Below are positions 61,154 through 64,000 of a stretch of 64,000 nt of DNA, piece by piece. Within the stretch, counting starts at the first letter, position 1; every line of letters starts with the position of its first letter. A program made the translations under genes and the position numbers. The notes beneath the pieces are model-generated. The model had not been told where the DNA came from. It did no database searches and worked only from the letters and a program-made list of their open reading frames with translations. The DNA is taken from positions 4,402,001-4,466,000 of the forward strand of contig OW818685.1 in assembly GCA_942493245.1 (NCBI GenBank). Reading direction: 5' to 3'. The stretch comes from DAOPYU01 sp942493245 (GTDB lineage: Bacteria > Sumerlaeota > Sumerlaeia > UBA8349).

Positions 61154-63976
61154 TCAGGGGATGCGCGCCGTAACGATGCGTCGGGTGCGATAGGCGCAGT
61201 AGGATTGTAACTGATCGCTGAAAGCGTAGAGTTTGTCGCCGTTGAGCGACTCGGGCAGAACGGTTTCGTTGGCCTCTTCGCCCGTGGGACGCTTGTAGAG
61301 AATTTCAACGCGCGTCTCGGCTTCGATGGCCGCCAGAAGCAGTTTGCGCACGTCGTCTTCCGTATTGGCCGGATTGACAAACGCGGCGGAGCAGACCGTC
61401 TTGGAGGGTGCCTTCTGGGAAAGAAAATCGCGCATCTGGCGGCGGTACTTGTTGGCCACCGCGTTGAGTTTCTTTTTCAGGGCGTTCTCGAACGCTTTTT
61501 CAAAGCGCTTCGCCAGAATGTCGGTCGAGTGGTCTATGTTGATCTGACCGTGGGTCGAGGGACGCAACATGTTGAGCAACGGAAGACTTTTGCCTTCGGT
61601 GATGTCTTCCCCGAGTTCATCTTCCATGGTGTGAACGAAATGCAGGATGGCCATGAGGATGGCCAGGTCGTTGGGCGTAAGCGCAAACCGCAGACGCGCC
61701 TCAGCGGTCACATAGACATTCTGGCTGTCCACCGACGGCATGAACCCGAGCGCTTTCAACTCCTGCGCCACGTGCTGCACGTCGGCGCTGCGGTTCAGCA
61801 ACAGCAGCCGATCCCCTTTGACGTCTTTGAGCCAGGGCGCCAGCGCCTTGTTGTTGCGCAGGTTTTCCTGCAGCACCGGATCGTCCACCTGAATGTAGCC
61901 ACCCGCATACCCCACCACCAGTTCGCCATAACGATTGCTGCATTCGTTGATGAGGTGCCGCACCGTTTCGGGCAACCCGCTGGGGCACCCCTGCTGCAGG
62001 AAGGAAAGAATCTCATCCCCCTTCAACCCATGCTCCATGCCGGCGCGCACCGTGTCGTGGGTGATGGCCAGCGTGCTCATGACATCAATATGACGCACTT
62101 CGGAAAACTGACAGAGCGTGGCAAACCGCTGGAGGTTCAGATCGGGAGGCGCCACGACATCCAGATTCGGCAGGACCGTGAAGTGGAACATGTCGTCGCG
62201 GAACGGCAGGGCGACATCGTCCGAAACCAGCAAACTGCGTACCGACCGGGTAAACTTGGTGGCCAGCAGCGAACGTCCCAGACTGGAGATCTGGAAGTGG
62301 AAGTGGTAACTGTCGGGGAGATACGGCCGGGGGTTGAAATTGAAGTGTTGATCGAAACGCTGGGCCGGGCGGTCTTTCGCGGCTTTGCCATTCTGCTCCG
62401 GACTGGTCTGGAAACGATTGCCCAGTTCCTCGAAGAGCGTCGCATCGTGCAGTCCGAGCGAAACCGCCCCCATCCAGTAAAGGTTCTCACACAGGATGGA
62501 CTCGATCACGAGATAATTGATCCGGTTGAACTTGTCGAGTCGTCCCTTCCCGCCGCGGTGGGGAACGCGCACTTCGATCTGCGCCAGAAGGCTCTCGATG
62601 AAACGCGGGCCGTCTATCCACGTATCGAAGGGGATGTTGGCCAGATTTTCGAGCACCAGCCGGCGCAGTTCCACAATGTTGATCAGTCCGGTGGGCGGGT
62701 GGTCGGTGTGGATGCAATCCCCGTCAATGAACTCTTCGTTCCAGTCGTTGGTTTCAAGCCAGTGGCTGTAAATGTCCAGATAGAACGCGCGCGAGTCGGC
62801 CAGACGCTCGCGGAACGACGAGCTGACCCCCCAGTTTTCATTGCCCACCGTGCCTTCCGGCACCAGATACTTCCGGGCTATACAGTAATAGGCCAGAAAC
62901 TGGGCGTACTTGAGCGTCTTGTTGTTGCTCAGGCGCGCCATGATTTTCTTCAGATCGTTGCGCCCGATGCCGCCGTTGCCCAACTGCCGCACCGTGTGGC
63001 GCTTGACGTATCCGGCAAAAATCACGATGTCGCGCAGGAGCGCCGTACCCGCGTCGAGAATGTTTTTCGGCTGGTGCTGCGGAGTCACCTGACTGATCGT
63101 GTCCAGATCTTCGAGACTGCGCAGATCGCGCAGGAAATGGTGCGTGATGATGTAGTACAAATCGCGGGGCACCCGCAGGAGATTGTCCAGTTTCGAGGGA
63201 TTGTCGGTTTCCTGAAAGAGCAACCCCGACACGTTCAGAAGCCCTTCGATGGCGTCCGAGCGATTGATCTCGGGCAACCGCGAATGCGCCATGTCCAGCA
63301 GATCGCGGTAGAGACACACGCCCCGGCGCTGGAGCAGCAGAAAGAGCATTTCGCGCTGTCCGTCGGGCAGGCGGTCAATGTAGGCGCGCAACTGGTCCGG
63401 ATCCGTGAGAATCGAGCGGATTTCGTGCATCAGGTGGTCGCGCTTGCTCGACAGGGTTTTCAGACCCAGCCCCTGCGTGGCGATCCGGTGGAGTTGTTCG
63501 AGTGGTATCTGACGCAGGAGCGTTCCCAGATGCCAGCGCCAGAAATGGGGCAAATCGATGAGGCGCAGGAACGGTTCGGGGATACCATAGACTCGGGGTT
63601 TTCCCGGCAGTTCACTCCACCGCTCCTCGAACAGGAGCGCGTGGCGCGCCATCTCCTCTATAATCTCTTTCATCCCCGTGCGGTTGCCGGTGAAAAAACG
63701 CTTACGCAACTCCTTCTCTTCCATGTTTCCGCCATGAATGGCCATGAACGAGAGCAGGTCGCGATGGACTTTCGAAAGTTTCTGGACAGCGGTCCGAAAA
63801 TGCGATGCGTTCTGGAGGCGTGGATAGAGATACTCGACCCACTGTTCGTGGGTGGCGGACTGATCGAGTTCGTCATCGCCCGTCTCGGCATTGGCCGCAA
63901 CGGTGAGTTCCCAGAAGCGCAGGATCTCGCGCAGGGCATCCATATCCAGAGATCGCAGTACGCTTTTGAGCTTCAT
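61154..63976 (-). CDS. XPB/Ssl2-N-type (Helicase_C_3) protein with C-terminal WYL-like domain
   Basis: 940 residues, no helicase motor motifs. The N-terminal two thirds is a series of winged-helix-like segments (LSKVHRDLLSFMAIHGGNME; LPDGQREMLFLLLQRRGVCL; NGGIGRNDLKKIMARL). Residues ~595-690 match the helicase XPB-N family (FTVLPNLDVVAPPDLNLQRF; HGLKGDEILSFLQQG; LPETVRHLINECSNRYGEL). The C-terminal ~60 residues resemble a WYL fold (LLLAAIEAETRVEILYKRPT; CAYRTRRIVTARI), which can sense nucleotides or single-stranded DNA. In many bacteria such a gene neighbours an XPB-type helicase. Here the ATG overlaps (ATGA) the stop of an upstream gene that leaves the window. Likely DNA-repair related (inference). 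Confidence 0.8.
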   Translation of the reverse strand: MKLKSVLRSLDMDALREILRFWELTVAANAETGDDELDQSATHEQWVEYLYPRLQNASHFRTAVQKLSKVHRDLLSFMAIHGGNMEEKELRKRFFTGNRTGMKEIIEEMARHALLFEERWSELPGKPRVYGIPEPFLRLIDLPHFWRWHLGTLLRQIPLEQLHRIATQGLGLKTLSSKRDHLMHEIRSILTDPDQLRAYIDRLPDGQREMLFLLLQRRGVCLYRDLLDMAHSRLPEINRSDAIEGLLNVSGLLFQETDNPSKLDNLLRVPRDLYYIITHHFLRDLRSLEDLDTISQVTPQHQPKNILDAGTALLRDIVIFAGYVKRHTVRQLGNGGIGRNDLKKIMARLSNNKTLKYAQFLAYYCIARKYLVPEGTVGNENWGVSSSFRERLADSRAFYLDIYSHWLETNDWNEEFIDGDCIHTDHPPTGLINIVELRRLVLENLANIPFDTWIDGPRFIESLLAQIEVRVPHRGGKGRLDKFNRINYLVIESILCENLYWMGAVSLGLHDATLFEELGNRFQTSPEQNGKAAKDRPAQRFDQHFNFNPRPYLPDSYHFHFQISSLGRSLLATKFTRSVRSLLVSDDVALPFRDDMFHFTVLPNLDVVAPPDLNLQRFATLCQFSEVRHIDVMSTLAITHDTVRAGMEHGLKGDEILSFLQQGCPSGLPETVRHLINECSNRYGELVVGYAGGYIQVDDPVLQENLRNNKALAPWLKDVKGDRLLLLNRSADVQHVAQELKALGFMPSVDSQNVYVTAEARLRFALTPNDLAILMAILHFVHTMEDELGEDITEGKSLPLLNMLRPSTHGQINIDHSTDILAKRFEKAFENALKKKLNAVANKYRRQMRDFLSQKAPSKTVCSAAFVNPANTEDDVRKLLLAAIEAETRVEILYKRPTGEEANETVLPESLNGDKLYAFSDQLQSYCAYRTRRIVTARIP

Positions 63977-64000
63977 CCGGCGCTGATGTCCTCATCCAGG
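63973..64000 (-). CDS. C-terminal end of an upstream gene (beyond window)
   Basis: Nine codons only, reading LDEDISAG and a TGA stop that overlaps the next ATG (ATGA). The overlap suggests a translationally coupled upstream gene; from family context an XPB-type DNA helicase is the leading guess, which this window cannot test. Confidence 0.4.

Overview
The window is chromosomal DNA from a Gram-negative, GC-rich bacterium. The envelope is diderm: there are Sec and Tat signal peptides, a lipobox protein, a SurA-like periplasmic chaperone, periplasmic HtrA proteases, a SPOR-domain protein and penicillin-binding protein 2. Several traits recall the PVC-like and related candidate phyla (Lentisphaerota, Hydrogenedentota, Sumerlaeota). 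These are a Tat-exported Gfo/Idh/MocA oxidoreductase, heparinase-like and GH106-like polysaccharide enzymes, many hybrid histidine kinases, and intergenic debris of the 'cgcaaagacgcaaggacgcagag' and 'ctgcgtaaatctgcgt' kinds. That placement is inference; no rRNA gene is present to fix it. No transposase, integrase, phage module or CRISPR array is visible.

Layout. 1-8.6 kb, mostly minus strand: the end of a Gfo/Idh/MocA gene, an inactive HtrA-like protein beside an active four-PDZ HtrA protease, tRNA-Tyr, and a two-gene histidine kinase operon. 9.0-25.9 kb, plus strand: a 53-residue cysteine protein, a SurA/PpiC chaperone, a heparinase II/III-like lyase, a large SPOR/FimV-like membrane protein, a Ski2-like helicase fused to a winged-helix domain, an aliphatic-sulfonate/nitrate-type ABC transporter (three overlapping genes), recO, a rhomboid protease and an orphan corrinoid protein. 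26.5-37.6 kb: tRNA-Arg, a DUF4239-like membrane protein, a GH106-like glycosidase, and two convergent hybrid histidine kinases with CHASE or SBP-type sensors. 38.2-43.4 kb: a tandem array of two small and three large unknown membrane-anchored paralogues. 44-45 kb: class II fructose-bisphosphate aldolase. 45.3-51.2 kb, minus strand: an apparently undescribed five-gene envelope operon built around a 1091-residue helical lipoprotein. 52-54.9 kb: a MshEN-like membrane protein and PBP2. 55.3-59.4 kb: a methyltransferase framed by a ~255-bp direct repeat, an atypical SDR protein and an ankyrin/LysM-like secreted protein. 59.8-64 kb, minus strand: an MFS transporter and an XPB-N/WYL protein.

The common theme is envelope maintenance and sensing: HtrA, SurA, PBP2, SPOR, rhomboid, the lipoprotein operon and four sensor kinases, none of which has a DNA-binding response regulator nearby. 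The best candidates for something new are the lipoprotein operon, in which the first and last cytosolic-type proteins appear to share a helical domain, and the tandem paralogue array at 38-43 kb. Promoters are called by eye from -35/-10 matches and are tentative. The long antisense reading frames opposite the GC-rich genes are treated as artefacts.
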